A DNA stretch of 64,000 bases from Bombus terrestris. Taxonomy: Eukaryota > Arthropoda > Insecta > Hymenoptera > Apidae. A program made the translations under genes and the position numbers. Shown here one piece after another: positions 63,215 to 64,000 of the stretch. The notes under the pieces were generated by a model. The model ran no database searches. It saw only the letters and a list, made by a program, of their open reading frames with translations, and had not been told where the DNA came from. Each line of letters begins with the position of its first letter. Position 1 is the stretch's first letter. Location: contig NC_063283.1 in assembly GCF_910591885.1 (NCBI RefSeq), positions 6,123,001-6,187,000 of the forward strand, written 5' to 3'.

Positions 63215-63380
63215 GATGGTCCCGCGTTACGTCCAATCTTCCACGATTGTGTAGCCGTGCAGGTATGCAACAAGGATGTAACCTAAGCCTGGAGGACGTC
63301 GACGAGATTCGAGACTGTCCACGGGTCTCGAAAATTCCATACGAAGATCGAAGTTCGCATTCTGTAGGCTTCCAGGAAGT
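63215..63380. repeat. Copy 2 of the 1.18-kb-spaced duplication
   Basis: Partner of 62030-62215. It retains CCGTGCAGGTATGC (63255-63268), again a donor-like CAG/GTATG, and GCTTCCAGGAA at 63368. Flanking similarity is patchy, so the duplication is old or only its core is retained. Overlapping short frames on both strands show no known domain. Confidence 0.65.
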
Positions 63381-63489
63381 ATGGTCGTCTCGTTGTCCGA
63401 AATTTAATTCGAAGTTGCCGCCAGTGACCGCAAAAATTGTTGTGATCGATCGAGATCATGGCTACGGGCATCTTTCGTGGCCATAACCG

Positions 63490-63920
63490 AAGATATGAAG
63501 TTGAAGACCTTAGTTCATCGAGCAACTTGTAAACGGTAGAACGAAAGAAACTATCGATTTATAGTCGAATTTTTCAGTTTCCGGAAAGAAAGAAAATTGA
63601 AGTTTATGGTTCATCGAGACACAAGAAATTATCGATTCAGATTCAAAATTTCCAGTTCATCAAACGATCTGTTAATTAATGGCGAATTAATGAAACAGAA
63701 CTTTCTACTCGAAGTCAAAATTCTCGATTCGCCGAACGAATTCTAAACGAAGGAGCGGAAGAACTTGTTAACGTAAACACGAAATTCTTCCTTTACCAAG
63801 CAATCTCTGAACGAATTCGTAAAAAAAAACTGTCGACTCAAAGTCGAAATTCTTAATTTACCGCGTAAGAAAACAGAAGAAACAATCGATAAAAAGTGGA
63901 AGTTGTCGGTTATTTGCCGT
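63490..63920. repeat. Decayed ~65-77-bp tandem array
   Basis: A block of the form AGTC(G/A)AAATTCT...TTTACC or TTC(A/G)CC recurs in one orientation at about 63563, 63640, 63713, 63779 and 63842. Spacing shrinks from 77 to about 63 bp. Each is followed by an ACG/AAG-AAA-rich spacer. Sequence identity between units is modest, so this is an old minisatellite. It may continue past the visible end at lower similarity. Confidence 0.5.
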
Positions 63921-64000
63921 TCGATGCTTGTTGAAGTACTGGTAATCGTGCGCAGCCGAGGTGGAAAGAGCCGAGAGGGTGGCGGGATGAAGATGAAGAA

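Larger units (their letters stand above)
2887..64000 (+). other. hh: Putative hedgehog intron 1 (5' part), continues past window
   Basis: No reading frame in this stretch resembles the second hh exon (expected to carry motifs such as a tryptophan-rich WPG and an SLHYEGRA-like segment) or the Hint exon. No other gene was recognised on either strand. The simplest reading is that the whole remainder is intron sequence and that exon 2 lies beyond 64000. Alternatives are a genome misjoin, or an intergenic span if the gene is split or rearranged. Composition alternates between AT-rich blocks and CpG-rich islets, listed separately. Confidence 0.55.

Noticed and set aside
1..64000. CRISPR arrays, bacterial operons, prophage or integrated virus
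   Set aside because: No regularly spaced identical repeats of CRISPR size, no operon-like gene runs, and no polymerase, capsid or reverse-transcriptase motifs were seen; the window is animal non-coding DNA apart from hedgehog exon 1.

Overview
This window reads as animal, specifically insect, nuclear DNA, most probably from a bee or another hymenopteran. It is AT-rich, yet CpG dinucleotides are unusually common even in AT-rich stretches, as known for honeybee-like genomes. There is a short run of the insect telomere motif TTAGG at about 41.7 kb. Open reading frames are short and scattered, as expected of non-coding DNA. The species call is inference; the only firm gene identity is below.

The one recognisable gene is hedgehog (hh), + strand. 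Its first coding exon runs from 2503 to 2886. It encodes a basic N-terminus, a hydrophobic signal segment, the CGPGRG start of the mature morphogen and the first third of the signalling domain, through ADRLMTQ. A splice donor follows in phase 0, at the position conserved in hedgehog genes. Upstream (1-2502) lie a polypurine/polypyrimidine block, a GC-rich promoter-like segment with CCAAT and CRE-like motifs, a 20-bp tandem repeat, and a 79-codon upstream ORF ending 37 nt before the hh start.

Neither the second hh coding exon nor the Hint (autoprocessing) exon is visible downstream. The remaining ~61 kb is therefore best read as the first part of a very long first intron. No other protein gene, tRNA, rRNA or intact transposon was recognised. 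The intron alternates between AT-rich blocks with nothing recognisable and CpG-rich islets of 200-700 bp. The islets lie near 8.1, 9.1, 10.5, 18.5, 20.9, 23, 31.7, 34.9, 37, 40, 42.5, 43.9, 46.5, 50.2, 55.1, 58.9 and 61.9 kb. They are the best candidates for hh enhancers or Polycomb-type elements, and some hold clustered Hox/Caudal-like, Sox-like or Pho/GAGA-like motifs.

The intron also shows many local tandem duplications of different ages. Clear examples are a 122-bp pair at 44.3-44.6 kb, a 145-bp pair at 40.7 kb, a ~240-bp pair at 37.8 kb, a ~300-bp-spaced decayed series at 12.2-13.4 kb, and a duplication 1.18 kb apart at 62-63.4 kb. A 258-bp foldback (20257-20514) with long, nearly complementary arms is the most striking structural element. 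I found no convincing undescribed multi-gene system; the interest lies in the architecture of the hedgehog leader and intron.
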